39,626 bases of DNA from Rhodobiaceae bacterium. GTDB lineage: Bacteria; Pseudomonadota; Alphaproteobacteria; Rhizobiales; JANQQB01. The position numbers and the translations under genes were made by a program. Each line of letters starts with the position of its first letter. Position 1 is the stretch's first letter. Where the stretch lies: contig JANQQB010000067.1 in assembly GCA_028285165.1 (NCBI GenBank), positions 1 through 39,626 on the forward strand, given 5' to 3'. Below are positions 17,252-25,970 of this stretch, in pieces. The notes below the pieces were generated by a model. It was given only the letters and a program-made list of their open reading frames with translations, did not search any database and was not told where the DNA came from.

Positions 17252-17269
17252 TATTGAAAATTTTCAATA
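17252..17269. repeat. 18-base perfect AT-rich palindrome
   Basis: TATTGAAAA is followed directly by its inverse, TTTTCAATA. It lies 14 bases beyond the stop of the minus-strand RDD gene, close to another small inverted repeat (CTCAT/ATGAG, 17240-17250). It could form a weak terminator for that gene or be an operator. The surrounding 17077-17283 is AT-rich with no gene. Confidence 0.4.
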
Positions 17270-17283
17270 AACAAATCTATAGA

Positions 17284-18573
17284 CTAAATACTTCTAAAAA
17301 GAGCAACGAACATACTATCTGATTCGATGTCCTCTTTAACCTGCCCCGTAGTATCAATGATTATTATTCTCCAGAATTTTTCTTCTTTTTTGAACATGAT
17401 GTATGTGACATGCCATTTTTCGCTCTTGAACTGACCATCCATCCTCAATAACTGAACGCCTGAAATCACTATGTGCTTTCTTTCATCATGAATTAGAACA
17501 GCCTCGGAATTTGCCTCCTTTACGGCATCGGCATACTCTGACAGTCCAATGTTGCGACCAACTGTTTCAAATCCGATGATGGTGCCTTTCAAGCCATTCG
17601 AGTAATCGAATTGAAACAACCGTTTATTTTTATTTTCCGCTTCTTGGTAAACCCATCCGCCAGGGATAGTAGTTGAAACTCCAGTTGCTGGATTTGTCCA
17701 TTCCTTAGGTCTTGAAGTTTCAGCTGCTTTTTGATTCTCCACGACATTTTGAGCTATGAGACCCAGCAAAAGTACGCCCGTAACAATCATCCCCATTGCT
17801 CGTCTGATTTTGCCAATTGGCTCCGCCTTCATATTCGCAAATCCGACATCGTATCTGGCAGGGCGACCTAGACTGACCTCTCGGTAGTTTAGAAACATGG
17901 TTACAATTGAAAGTATTGGGAGCGCTAAGGCCATTCCATAGAACCATACTCGAATCTCTCGAATCAGATTTCCCTGAAATCCAAATTTTGTAGAAGAATT
18001 TACCGGGACGGCCCGCAAACCAAAAAATAACTTACCCGGAGAGTTACCAAAAATCGTAATAACCACAGAATTTATTAGAAAACCGCCTGGCACTACCAAT
18101 ATTCCGAAGGTATATTCTGATGCATTCATCAATACTTCGTAGTCTTTTGAAGACATTATCCAATATGACAGGTTCAAAAATAAAATAGCAAAAACAAATG
18201 AAAAAACGGAAATATCAAACATTCTCGCAAAATATCTTGACCACGGACCACCTTGATAATGAATTATAATTTCTTTTGATTTTACATTATATTCGTCGTT
18301 CACATTTTGATCACTATACTCGTTGGTTTTTGCAAATCGCTTTGGTGCACCTTTATTTTCCGAATTCTCCCTGCTTTCTTTTGGTAGAGGTGGAGGAGTG
18401 GAATTCCGGATATCTGCAAAGATGCTGAGCTGATCTAGTCGTGTCCATTCCGCCATTCCTTCTTGCCACATCAAAGTGGCACTATCTATTTCATTGCTAA
18501 TATATATCTTTCGTATGTATTCGGTGTCATGCGGGCCGATCGGTTCACCATCTTTGGAATAGAACCAGTTCAT
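17284..18573 (-). CDS. GYF_2 (DUF4339) and RDD membrane protein, AT-rich and likely acquired
   Basis: 429 residues. The N-terminal ~55 residues are a GYF_2/DUF4339 domain (MNWFYSKDGEPIGPHD and MWQEGMAEW). A charged linker and an RDD-type domain of three or more helices follow (~110-270; WSRYFARMFDISVFSFVFAI, then GNSPGKLFFGLRAV, then YREVSLGRPARYDVG). After one more helix (~258-277), a soluble C-terminal domain begins at ~290 (NPATGVSTTIPGGWVYQ). RDD and GYF_2 proteins are common but their functions are poorly known. AAAGGGG lies 8 bases before the ATG. Codon use is markedly AT-rich compared with the neighbours, and the gene separates an intact gene from its own relic, both signs of insertion by transfer. 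Confidence 0.8.
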   Translation of the reverse strand: MNWFYSKDGEPIGPHDTEYIRKIYISNEIDSATLMWQEGMAEWTRLDQLSIFADIRNSTPPPLPKESRENSENKGAPKRFAKTNEYSDQNVNDEYNVKSKEIIIHYQGGPWSRYFARMFDISVFSFVFAILFLNLSYWIMSSKDYEVLMNASEYTFGILVVPGGFLINSVVITIFGNSPGKLFFGLRAVPVNSSTKFGFQGNLIREIRVWFYGMALALPILSIVTMFLNYREVSLGRPARYDVGFANMKAEPIGKIRRAMGMIVTGVLLLGLIAQNVVENQKAAETSRPKEWTNPATGVSTTIPGGWVYQEAENKNKRLFQFDYSNGLKGTIIGFETVGRNIGLSEYADAVKEANSEAVLIHDERKHIVISGVQLLRMDGQFKSEKWHVTYIMFKKEEKFWRIIIIDTTGQVKEDIESDSMFVALFRSI

Positions 18574-18831
18574 CGAGCAGCCCCTTTCTTCCTAATGCTT
18601 GTAATTCAACTACAGAGGTAGGAAATCTGACGGTCTGCCTCACGCACCGAGATCGTGCTAGATACGCCATGAACTCGACTCCCATCCGATAACTATCAGT
18701 AGCTTATTCTATATTTTTTGAATAACAATACGATTTAAACGAGCATATAATCCTGCTCTTTTCAATTTAGTATCGCATATGGCTATCTCATTCCGATATT
18801 AAGTCTGGAATCGGAGCTTCCAGCACTTCAG

Positions 18832-18987
18832 CGGTCGGCTTCAGAAGGCATCGTCAATGCCACAGCAATCGATACGATCGCTGTCACGCTCCAAGCGACC
18901 GTTCAATCGACCAGAAATCCGTCGCTTGCGACCGATTGGTTCGTCAACGGAACACCGGCGACAAACTCCCGGAGGAAGGGAAGCCGC
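18832..18987 (+). pseudogene. Relic of a paralog of the four-cysteine secreted protein
   Basis: In one plus-strand frame this reads ASEGIVNATAIDT, then ATVQSTRNPSLATDWFVNG. The intact gene at 16591-17076 has AASDGFPNTPAIDT, then ATVQSIGDTSLATEYFVNE. The DNA match continues past the intact gene's stop: GGGAAGCCGC occurs at 17077-17086 and at 18978-18987. The relic is one base shorter between these anchors, so the stop is out of frame, and nothing of the 5' two-thirds is left. The upstream gap 18574-18831 is AT-rich with no gene. Confidence 0.7.
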
Positions 18988-19019
18988 GAGCGCTCTAGCG
19001 CTTATTGGCCCACTTTGCC

Positions 19020-19835
19020 TTAGATGCCCCCGCCCATCGCCTCGGTCAGTTTTGCAGCCGCGTGCCGGGTGGCGGCGCTGAAATCGGCAACGTTCTGATC
19101 CTGGAACCTGACCGAGGGTCCGGAGACGGAGATCGCCGCGATCGCGGTGCCATGGGCACCGAAGACCGGCGCCGCAATGCATCGCATCCCTTCATGGCGC
19201 TCTTCGTCATCAAAGGACCAGCCTTGTTTTCGAATGCGCTCAAGCTCGGCGAAAAGCCGGTCGGGCTTCGTAATGGTCTTTGCGGTAAACTCCGGCAACC
19301 CCTTCCTTTGCAGAAGGGTTTTGACATCGCCTTGCGTCAATTGGGCGAGCAGCGCCTTGCCGGCTCCAGACGCATGCATCGGCGACCTTGTGCCCGGGCG
19401 GAACAATGCCCGGATCGGGTTCGACGTTTCGACCTGGCTGACAAAGGTGACGTCTCCGTCGTCGGCGATCGCCAGGTTCGCCGTCTCCCCCGTTTCCGTC
19501 ATCAGGCCATGCATGACCGGCTGAGCCGCTTCGACGATGTTGATACGGTTCAAGAACCCGGACCCGATCCGGAACGCCTCAACGCCAATCATCCAATCCT
19601 GGGAATTCTCGTCGAAATCGGCGAAATGGTGGTTCTGCAGCGTCATCAGCAATCGATGGGTGGTCGACGGCGGCATGCCCGCCCGCATTGCAATCTCTGA
19701 AAGCGACATGCGCCGTTCACGGGCCAGCAGGCTCAACAGTTTCAGGCCCCTTTCCAGCGCCAGCACTGTTGTGGCCTCGATTTCGGAAGGGTGTTTTCGC
19801 GGCCGCCCGCGCGGTCGCTTCACGATGTCGTCCAC
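19020..19835 (-). CDS. bhcR: BhcR, IclR-family regulator of the beta-hydroxyaspartate cycle
   Basis: 271 residues. After a basic N-terminus (KRPRGRPRKHPSE) comes an IclR winged helix-turn-helix (~24-85; LERGLKLLSLLARERRMSLS, then AGMPPSTTHRLL) and an effector domain (~90-265; SGAGKALLAQL, MRCIAAPVFG). It starts with GTG, with AGGAG 8 bases upstream, and is divergent from bhcA with ~220 AT-rich bases between. In Paracoccus denitrificans the bhc operon is controlled by an IclR-type BhcR encoded divergently, and glyoxylate is the ligand reported there (established). Position and family match here, so it is the probable glyoxylate-responsive switch of this operon. Confidence 0.85.
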   Translation of the reverse strand: MDDIVKRPRGRPRKHPSEIEATTVLALERGLKLLSLLARERRMSLSEIAMRAGMPPSTTHRLLMTLQNHHFADFDENSQDWMIGVEAFRIGSGFLNRINIVEAAQPVMHGLMTETGETANLAIADDGDVTFVSQVETSNPIRALFRPGTRSPMHASGAGKALLAQLTQGDVKTLLQRKGLPEFTAKTITKPDRLFAELERIRKQGWSFDDEERHEGMRCIAAPVFGAHGTAIAAISVSGPSVRFQDQNVADFSAATRHAAAKLTEAMGGGI

Positions 19836-20053
19836 GGTGTTCGCTCCTGCTGGCCCGGAGGGGAGGACTCGCGATGATATCGAGCTGAAAAAAATTTTCC
19901 ATAGAATTTTTAATTTTATTTTGGAAAATACTAAAGTATTGATATTAATGGATATTTATATTTTTTATTTAAAAATGAAAAAATATTTCAGAAAAATTGA
20001 CTACCGATACGCCGTCCGTTAACTTTTTCAGCGAACCTAGCGGAGGTCGCACC
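19836..20053. promoter_or_regulatory. bhcR-bhcA divergent control region with inverted repeats
   Basis: This AT-rich intergenic stretch holds ATTTTCCA (19894-19901) facing TGGAAAAT (19922-19929), arms 8 bases and spacer 20. Overlapping it is a perfect palindrome, AATACT-AA-AGTATT (19927-19940). TGGAAA/TTTCCA half-sites are typical of IclR-family operators, so these are the best candidate BhcR sites. GGAGG at 20042-20046 is the bhcA ribosome binding site. Confidence 0.5.
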
Positions 20054-21250
20054 ATGAGCGGACAGAACCCAGTCTTTATCCCCGGCCCGACAAACATACC
20101 GGATCGCCTGCGGTATGCGATGAGCATACAGACCATGGATCACAGGGCTCCGGACTTCATCGAGCTTCTCGCGCCGCTTCTGAGCGACCTGAAAAAGGTA
20201 TTCAAGACGACCACCGGCCAGGTGATCACGTTTCCGGCCTCGGGCACGGGAGGCTGGGAAGCCGCGATCACCAACACCCTGTCGCCGGGCGACAAGGTCC
20301 TGGTCGCGCGGTTCGGCATGTTCTCCCACCGTTGGATCGACCTATGCCAGCGTCACAAGCTCGACGTCGAGATCATCGAATGCGAATGGGGCGAAGGCGC
20401 GCCGGCGGACCTTTACGGAGAGCGACTTGCCGCCGATGCAAACCACGAGATCAAAGCGGTTCTGGTCACCCACAACGAGACGGCGACCGGCGTTCGGTCC
20501 GATATCGGCGCCGTCCGGCGCGCCATGGACGCGGCCGCACACCCCGCCATGCTCTATGTCGATTGCGTATCGTCCCTCGCCTCGATGGACTTTCGCATGG
20601 ACGAATGGGGCGTCGATCTGGCGGTTTCGGGCAGCCAGAAGGGCTTTATGCTGGCAACGGGGATGGCCATTATCGGCGTCAGCCAGAAAGCGCTTGAGGC
20701 GTCGAAAACCGCACAATGCCCGCGTACCTTCTTCGATTTCGGCGATATGGCCGGGGCGAACGCCAATGGCGGTTTCCCCTACACGCCGCCGCTGCAGATC
20801 ATGTACGGGTTGCGTGCCAGCCTGGACATGCTGTTCGAAGAAGGCCTCGACAATGTCTTTGCACGACACAATCGTATCGCGGAAGGCGTGCGCGAAGCTG
20901 TCCGTGCCTGGGGTCTGGACTTGTGCGCCAAGCGGCCGGACCTCTATTCCGATACCGTCAGTGCAATCTATGTACCCGACGGGTTCAATTCGGACGACCT
21001 GACCAACCACATCTTCGACACCTACGGCGTCTCTTTCGGGGTCGGGCTCGGACAAATGGCCGGCAAGGCCTTCCGGATCGGCCATCTCGGGTCTCTGACC
21101 GATGTCATGGCCTTGTCCGGGATTTCGACGGTCGAGATGGCCATGGCCGATCTGGGCTATCCGGTGGAGCTTGGATCCGGAACCCGGGCCGCGCAGGAAT
21201 ATTATCGAAGGACCGCGACAGCGCGTCCGGCCCTGCAATCAGCAGCGTAA
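20054..21250 (+). CDS. bhcA: Aspartate-glyoxylate aminotransferase BhcA
   Basis: 398 residues, class V aminotransferase of the alanine/serine-glyoxylate type. It begins MSGQNPVFIPGPTNIP. The PLP lysine is K196 in SGSQKGFML; FPASGTGGWEAAITN, VTHNETATGV and YVDCVSSLASMDFRMDEW are the other PLP-pocket segments. BhcA transfers the amino group of aspartate to glyoxylate, giving oxaloacetate and glycine, the first step of the beta-hydroxyaspartate cycle. I chose ATG 20054 (GGAGG 7 bases upstream) over 19997. Identity rests on the intact bhcRABCD gene order as well as on the sequence; alone it would be only a class V aminotransferase. First gene of the operon; bhcB follows after 14 bases. Confidence 0.88.
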   Translation: MSGQNPVFIPGPTNIPDRLRYAMSIQTMDHRAPDFIELLAPLLSDLKKVFKTTTGQVITFPASGTGGWEAAITNTLSPGDKVLVARFGMFSHRWIDLCQRHKLDVEIIECEWGEGAPADLYGERLAADANHEIKAVLVTHNETATGVRSDIGAVRRAMDAAAHPAMLYVDCVSSLASMDFRMDEWGVDLAVSGSQKGFMLATGMAIIGVSQKALEASKTAQCPRTFFDFGDMAGANANGGFPYTPPLQIMYGLRASLDMLFEEGLDNVFARHNRIAEGVREAVRAWGLDLCAKRPDLYSDTVSAIYVPDGFNSDDLTNHIFDTYGVSFGVGLGQMAGKAFRIGHLGSLTDVMALSGISTVEMAMADLGYPVELGSGTRAAQEYYRRTATARPALQSAA

Positions 21251-21264
21251 GGGAGGGTCGTACG

Positions 21265-22233
21265 ATGGATGCAGCCAATTTGCCGATTCCGATCTGGCAG
21301 GACGTGGTCGAAGCACATGAGCGCATCGCCCCGCATATCCGCCGGACCGAGGTGTTCACCAACGAAGCGTCCGACGCACAGACCGGGGCGAGCCTGTTCT
21401 TCAAGTGCGAGAACCTGCAACCGCCCGGCGCCTTCAAGGTCCGGGGCGCGTCGAATGCGGTCTTCGGGTTGAGCGATGAACAGGCAAAGAACGGTGTCGC
21501 GACGCACTCGTCCGGCAATCACGCGCTTTGCCTGTCCTACGCGGCCGGTCGCCGAGGTATTCCCTGCAACGTGGTCATGCCGCGCACGGCGCCGCAAGCA
21601 AAGAAAGACGCGGTGATCGGCTACGGCGGAAAGATCACCGAGTGCGAACCCTCGACCTCGTCCCGCGAAGAGACCTTTGCCAAGGTGCAGGCCGAGACCG
21701 GCGGAGATTTCATACACCCCTACAACGATCCGCGTGTCATTGCAGGTCAGGCCACGTGTTCCAAGGAGTTTCTTGAGCAGGTCGAGGATCTCGATATCCT
21801 GGTCGCCCCGATCGGCGGCGGCGGCATGATCTCGGGCACGTGCCTGACGGTCTCCTCGATCGCGCCGCATGTGAAGATCTACGCCGCCGAGCCCGAACAG
21901 GCGGACGACGCCATGCGCTCGCTGAGGGCCGGTCACATCATCGCCGACGACGCGCCGGTCACCGTCGCGGACGGGCTGAAGGTGCCGCTGAAGGAGCTCA
22001 CCTGGCACTTCGTTTCGAATTATGTGACCGATATCCTGACGGCCAGCGAACAGGAGATTATCGACGCGATGAAGCTGAGCTGGAAGCGGCTGAAAATGGT
22101 CATCGAACCGAGCTGTGCCGTGCCGCTCGCCGTCATCTTGAAGAACCCTGACCTCTTCGCCGGCAAGCGCGTCGGCGTCATCATCACCGGCGGCAATGTC
22201 GATCTCGACACGCTGCCCTGGATGCAAACCTGA
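21265..22233 (+). CDS. bhcB: beta-Hydroxyaspartate dehydratase BhcB
   Basis: 322 residues, fold-type II PLP enzyme of the threonine/serine dehydratase family. K58 in PGAFKVRGA holds PLP; HSSGNHALCLSYAA binds the substrate carboxylate and IGGGGMISGT binds the cofactor phosphate. BhcB removes water from (2R,3S)-beta-hydroxyaspartate to give iminosuccinate, the substrate of BhcD. GGGAGG lies upstream of ATG 21265. The frame is open much further upstream, but only as a shadow of bhcA. bhcC begins 15 bases after the stop. Confidence 0.88.
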   Translation: MDAANLPIPIWQDVVEAHERIAPHIRRTEVFTNEASDAQTGASLFFKCENLQPPGAFKVRGASNAVFGLSDEQAKNGVATHSSGNHALCLSYAAGRRGIPCNVVMPRTAPQAKKDAVIGYGGKITECEPSTSSREETFAKVQAETGGDFIHPYNDPRVIAGQATCSKEFLEQVEDLDILVAPIGGGGMISGTCLTVSSIAPHVKIYAAEPEQADDAMRSLRAGHIIADDAPVTVADGLKVPLKELTWHFVSNYVTDILTASEQEIIDAMKLSWKRLKMVIEPSCAVPLAVILKNPDLFAGKRVGVIITGGNVDLDTLPWMQT

Positions 22234-22248
22234 ACAGGAGACAAGGCT

Positions 22249-23412
22249 ATGAATGCGCCGATCAAATCCGAAGACATGGACGTGGGGTACGACATTCCGG
22301 CCGTGGTCGGGATGAACGAGGCCGACATCCAGACGCCGTGCCTTGTGCTCGACCTCGACGCGCTGGAACGCAACATCAAAAAAATGGGCGATTGGGCCAA
22401 GGCGCATGGCATGCGCCACCGGGTTCACGGCAAGATGCACAAATCCGTCGACGTGGCACTGCTGCAAGAACGGCTGGGCGGTGCCTGCGGCGTGTGCTGC
22501 CAGAAAGTCTCCGAAGCCGAGGTTTTCGCGCGCGGCGGCATCAAGGACGTCCTGGTGTCGAACCAGGTGCGTGACCCCGCCAAGATCGACCGGCTGGCGC
22601 GGATCCCCAAACTCGGCGCGCGGGCGATCTGCTGTGTCGACGACGTGACCAATGTCGCGGACCTGTCGGCGGCGGCCGTCAGCCACGGCACGACCATTGA
22701 GTGCCTGGTGGAGATCGATTGCGGCGCGGGCCGCTGCGGCGTGACCACCACTCCGGACGTGGTCGAGATCGCCACGGCAATCGACGCGGCGGACGGCCTG
22801 AAATTCTCCGGCATCCAAGCCTATCAAGGCGCCATGCAGCACTTGGACAGCTATGAAGACCGCAAGGCCAAGATTGATATCGCGGTTGCGATGGTCAAGG
22901 ACGCCGTCGACGCGCTGAAGGCCAAGGGCCTGGACTGCGACATCGTCGGCGGCGGCGGCACCGGGTCGTACTATTTCGAGGGCACGTCGGGCGTCTACAA
23001 TGAACTTCAGTGCGGCTCCTACGCCTTCATGGACGCGGATTACGGCCGCATCCTCGACAAGGACGGAAACCGGATCGACCAGGGCGAATGGGAGAACGCG
23101 CTCTTCATCCTGACGTCGGTCATGAGCCACGCCAAGGCCGACAAGGCGATCTGCGACGCGGGCCTGAAAGCGCAATCAGTGGATTCCGGACTGCCGTTCA
23201 TCTTCGGGCGCGACGACGTGCAATACGTCAAATGCTCCGACGAGCATGGTGTCATCGCAGATCCCGACGGCGTCCTGAAGGTCAACGACAAGCTGAAGCT
23301 GGTTCCCGGGCACTGCGATCCGACATGCAATGTGCATGACTGGTATGTCGGCGTGCGCGGCGGCAAGGTCGAGACGGTCTGGCCCGTCTCGGCCCGCGGC
23401 AAGGCCTACTGA
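22249..23412 (+). CDS. bhcC: beta-Hydroxyaspartate aldolase BhcC
   Basis: 387 residues, D-threonine-aldolase-like (alanine-racemase fold, type III PLP). The PLP lysine is K62 in RVHGKMHKS. DIQTPCLVLDLDALERNI, EIDCGAGRCGV, GGGGTGSYYFEGT and the C-terminal metal-site segment GHCDPTCNVHDWYVG (His and Cys ligands in D-threonine aldolases) all fit. BhcC condenses glycine with glyoxylate to beta-hydroxyaspartate. AGGAG lies 9 bases before ATG 22249. The gap to bhcD (82 bases) contains a strong hairpin. Confidence 0.88.
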   Translation: MNAPIKSEDMDVGYDIPAVVGMNEADIQTPCLVLDLDALERNIKKMGDWAKAHGMRHRVHGKMHKSVDVALLQERLGGACGVCCQKVSEAEVFARGGIKDVLVSNQVRDPAKIDRLARIPKLGARAICCVDDVTNVADLSAAAVSHGTTIECLVEIDCGAGRCGVTTTPDVVEIATAIDAADGLKFSGIQAYQGAMQHLDSYEDRKAKIDIAVAMVKDAVDALKAKGLDCDIVGGGGTGSYYFEGTSGVYNELQCGSYAFMDADYGRILDKDGNRIDQGEWENALFILTSVMSHAKADKAICDAGLKAQSVDSGLPFIFGRDDVQYVKCSDEHGVIADPDGVLKVNDKLKLVPGHCDPTCNVHDWYVGVRGGKVETVWPVSARGKAY

Positions 23413-23464
23413 CCTAACCGGGACGGGCACCCGCCCCTTCAACTGATCGACACGAACAATGGAA

Positions 23465-23480
23465 CACCGGCGTGCCGGTG
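23465..23480 (+). other. Hairpin in the bhcC-bhcD gap
   Basis: CACCGGC-GT-GCCGGTG, 7-base arms, just before the bhcD ribosome binding site (ACGGGAGAG). It may tune bhcD expression or mRNA stability; there is no T-tract for termination. Confidence 0.45.
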
Positions 23481-23494
23481 AACGGGAGAGTTTT

Positions 23495-24499
23495 ATGCTC
23501 AAGGAACTGGAAAGCACAGCAACGTCCGCAGCCGGCATTCTGGTCGTCTCGGAGGAGGATTGCCGGCGTCTGGTGGGTCGCAAAGCAGCTTTCGACGCCG
23601 TCGAAGCCGTCTTCGGTGCCATGGCCCGCGGCGATGCCTACAACTTTCCGGTCATCCGCGAGGCCATCGGCCATGCCGACGCGCTTTACGGATTCAAGTC
23701 CGGCTTCGACCGCGCCGGCCTTGTATTGGGCCTGAAATCCGGCGGCTATTGGCCGGGCAACGCCGACAAGGGTCTGACCAACCACCAATCCACGGTCTTT
23801 CTGTTCGATCCCGACACCGGGCAATTGAAGGCGCTGGTGGGCGGCAATTACCTGACCGCCGTGCGCACGGCCGCCTCGTCCTCGGTGTCCATCGCCCATC
23901 TGGCGCGCCGGGATGCGCGTGTACTCGGCATGATCGGCGCCGGCCATCAGGCACAGTTTCAACTGCGTGCCGCGGCGGAACAGCGAGACTTCGAGAAGGT
24001 CGTCGCCTGGAACCCGCATCCCGACATGCTGCCCAGACTGGCCGCGGTCGCCGAGGACATCGGACTGCCCTTCGAGGCCGTGTCGGCTGAAGAGGTGGGC
24101 GCGCAGGCCGACGTTATCATCACGATCACCTCGGCCTTCGAGCCGCTCTTGATGGCCGACTGGATCAGACCCGGCACGCACCTCGCCTGCATGGGGACCG
24201 ACACCAAAGGCAAACAGGAGGTCGATGCCGGCCTCGTCGCGAAGGCCACCGTCTTCACCGACGAGATCGCCCAATCGATCGCCATCGGCGAGGCACAACA
24301 CGCCATTGCCGCCGGCCAGATCTCGGAGACGGACATCACGCCGATCGGGGCCGTCATCAATGGCGCCCATCCCGGTCGCAGCTCCGACGACCAGATCACG
24401 CTGTTCGACGGAACCGGCGTCGGCCTGCAAGACCTTGCCGTGGCTGACGTCGCGGCCAGGGCGGCGGCCGGGCCCGGAGCGACAAGGGTCACGCTTTAA
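23495..24499 (+). CDS. bhcD: Iminosuccinate reductase BhcD
   Basis: 334 residues, ornithine-cyclodeaminase/mu-crystallin family. Catalytic-type and nucleotide-binding segments are AFDAVEAVFGAMARGD, YGFKSGFDRAGLVLGLKSGG, LVGGNYLTAVRTAASS and the Rossmann motif GMIGAGHQAQFQLRAAA. BhcD reduces iminosuccinate with NADH to aspartate, closing the cycle: two glyoxylate give one oxaloacetate without losing carbon. I chose ATG 23495 (GGGAGAG just upstream); an in-frame ATG at 23459 lies before the hairpin. The 2-hydroxyacid dehydrogenase gene follows after 36 bases. Confidence 0.87.
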   Translation: MLKELESTATSAAGILVVSEEDCRRLVGRKAAFDAVEAVFGAMARGDAYNFPVIREAIGHADALYGFKSGFDRAGLVLGLKSGGYWPGNADKGLTNHQSTVFLFDPDTGQLKALVGGNYLTAVRTAASSSVSIAHLARRDARVLGMIGAGHQAQFQLRAAAEQRDFEKVVAWNPHPDMLPRLAAVAEDIGLPFEAVSAEEVGAQADVIITITSAFEPLLMADWIRPGTHLACMGTDTKGKQEVDAGLVAKATVFTDEIAQSIAIGEAQHAIAAGQISETDITPIGAVINGAHPGRSSDDQITLFDGTGVGLQDLAVADVAARAAAGPGATRVTL

Positions 24500-24535
24500 C
24501 AAAGTCCGAAAACAATCCGGACACAGGAGGGAACA

Positions 24536-25690
24536 ATGGGCGTCCAATCTTGCCACAATTTCGGAGACTTCCGTGCGCTGGCAAAGCGCCGTCTGCCCGG
24601 GCCGATCTTTCACTACATCGACGGCGCGGCCGACGACGAGATCACCTATCAGCGCAATACCGAAGCCTATAACAGCTGCGATCTGGTGCCGAATGTGCTG
24701 GCCGGTGTCGCGGACGTCGACATGGGCGTTACCGTCATGGGTCAGAAGCTGGACATGCCGGTCTACTGCGCGCCGACAGCCCTCCAGCGTCTGTTCCATC
24801 ATGACGGCGAACGGGCTGTGGCCGCAGCGGCGCAGAAACACGGCACCATGTTCGGCGTCTCATCGCTCGGGACAGTCAGCGTGGAAGATCTTGCCGCCAT
24901 GGCGCTCGGACCGAAGATGTTCCAGTTCTATTTCCATAAGGACCGTGGGCTGAACGACGCACTGCTCGAACGTGCGAAAGCCGCAAAGTTCGACGTGATG
25001 GCCCTGACCGTCGACACGATCACCGGCGGCAATCGCGAGCGCGACCTGCGCACGGGCTTTACCTCCCCGCCCAGGCTGACGCTCGACAGCCTGATGAGCT
25101 TTGCCATGCATCCGATGTGGGCGATCAACTATTTCACCCACGAAAAGTTCGACCTGCCGCATCTTTCAGGCCATGTCAGCGCCGGTACCAATCTGGCGAC
25201 CTCGGTCGGCGACTATTTCTCGACCATGCTCGACCAGCAGATGAACTGGAAAGACGCCGAGGACCTCTGCGCCAAGTGGGACGGCCAATTCGCCTTGAAA
25301 GGTGTGATGAGCGTGGCCGACGCGAAGCGCGCGGTCGATATCGGCTGCACCGGAATCATGGTATCTAACCATGGCGGACGTCAACTCGACGGATCACGCG
25401 CGCCCTTCGACCAGCTGGCCGAGATCGTCGATGCGGTCGGTAGTGAGATCGACGTCATTTGCGAGGGCGGCATACAGCGCGGCACCCACGTGCTGAAGGC
25501 GCTGTCGCTCGGCGCCAAGGCGTGTTCGGGTGGAAGGCTCTATCTCTACGCCCTTGCCGCGGCAGGCCAGGCCGGAGTCGAACGCGCCCTTGGCAACCTG
25601 CGCACTGAAATCGAGCGCGACATGAAACTGATGGGCGTGACCCATCTGGACCAGTTGTCGCGCGAAAACCTGCGGTTCCGACAACACTGA
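24536..25690 (+). CDS. FMN-dependent 2-hydroxyacid dehydrogenase/oxidase, probably for glycolate
   Basis: 384 residues, glycolate-oxidase/L-lactate-dehydrogenase (FCB2-type) family. FHYIDGAADDEITYQRN, YCAPTALQRLFHHDGE, FQFYFHKDRG, SNHGGRQLDGSRAP (catalytic His, Arg) and CEGGIQRGTHVLKAL are visible. These enzymes oxidise L-2-hydroxyacids to 2-oxoacids. Standing immediately after bhcABCD, with AGGAGGG before its ATG, it most likely turns glycolate to glyoxylate for the cycle (inference). Lactate or another 2-hydroxyacid is the alternative. It would replace the three-subunit GlcDEF glycolate dehydrogenase used in other bacteria. Confidence 0.82.
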   Translation: MGVQSCHNFGDFRALAKRRLPGPIFHYIDGAADDEITYQRNTEAYNSCDLVPNVLAGVADVDMGVTVMGQKLDMPVYCAPTALQRLFHHDGERAVAAAAQKHGTMFGVSSLGTVSVEDLAAMALGPKMFQFYFHKDRGLNDALLERAKAAKFDVMALTVDTITGGNRERDLRTGFTSPPRLTLDSLMSFAMHPMWAINYFTHEKFDLPHLSGHVSAGTNLATSVGDYFSTMLDQQMNWKDAEDLCAKWDGQFALKGVMSVADAKRAVDIGCTGIMVSNHGGRQLDGSRAPFDQLAEIVDAVGSEIDVICEGGIQRGTHVLKALSLGAKACSGGRLYLYALAAAGQAGVERALGNLRTEIERDMKLMGVTHLDQLSRENLRFRQH

Positions 25691-25842
25691 TCCATCAGGC
25701 AGCAGGCGGGATCCATCCGTAGACAGGTTTTGCGGACGACGCCTCTGCTTCGTCGCGGCAGGCAGTAACAAGCATGAGCGATGCAGTGACCGGTCTTCAT
25801 CGGGCCGGGCGGCGTACGCGTGCACGCCTGCCGACAATTTGA

Positions 25843-25942
25843 CCCAGGCAACCCGTCGAAAAGTTCGCCTGGGCCAAACCGAGCCGGCAATCGCCGGCTC
25901 TTCACCACGCCTCAAAGGCGCGAACGATGGCCAAAGGGCCAT
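25843..25942 (+). promoter_or_regulatory. Cluster of four hairpins in the TRAP binding-protein leader
   Basis: Four successive inverted repeats lie upstream of dctP: CCCAGGC/GCCTGGG (25843-25873), GAGCCGG/CCGGCTC (25881-25900), CGCCT/AGGCG (25908-25920) and ATGGCC/GGCCAT (25927-25942). Arms are 5-7 bases. The first two could terminate the upstream bhc transcript. All together they form a structured 5' leader, which may stabilise dctP mRNA. Otherwise the 280-base gap 25691-25970 shows no gene. Confidence 0.5.
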
Positions 25943-25970
25943 TCCAAAAGCTTAGTGGAGGACTATCCAA

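Noticed and set aside
18718-18751. Possible promoter TTGAAT/TATAAT upstream of the relic gene
   Set aside because: The spacing is 22 bases, too long for a typical sigma-70 promoter, and the downstream sequence is a pseudogene.
20000-20053. Glycine riboswitch upstream of bhcA
   Set aside because: The segment is too short and lacks the paired helices of a glycine aptamer.
21202-23175. 657-codon minus-strand frame across bhcB/bhcC
   Set aside because: It is antisense to well-matched bhc genes, with no start site or domain.
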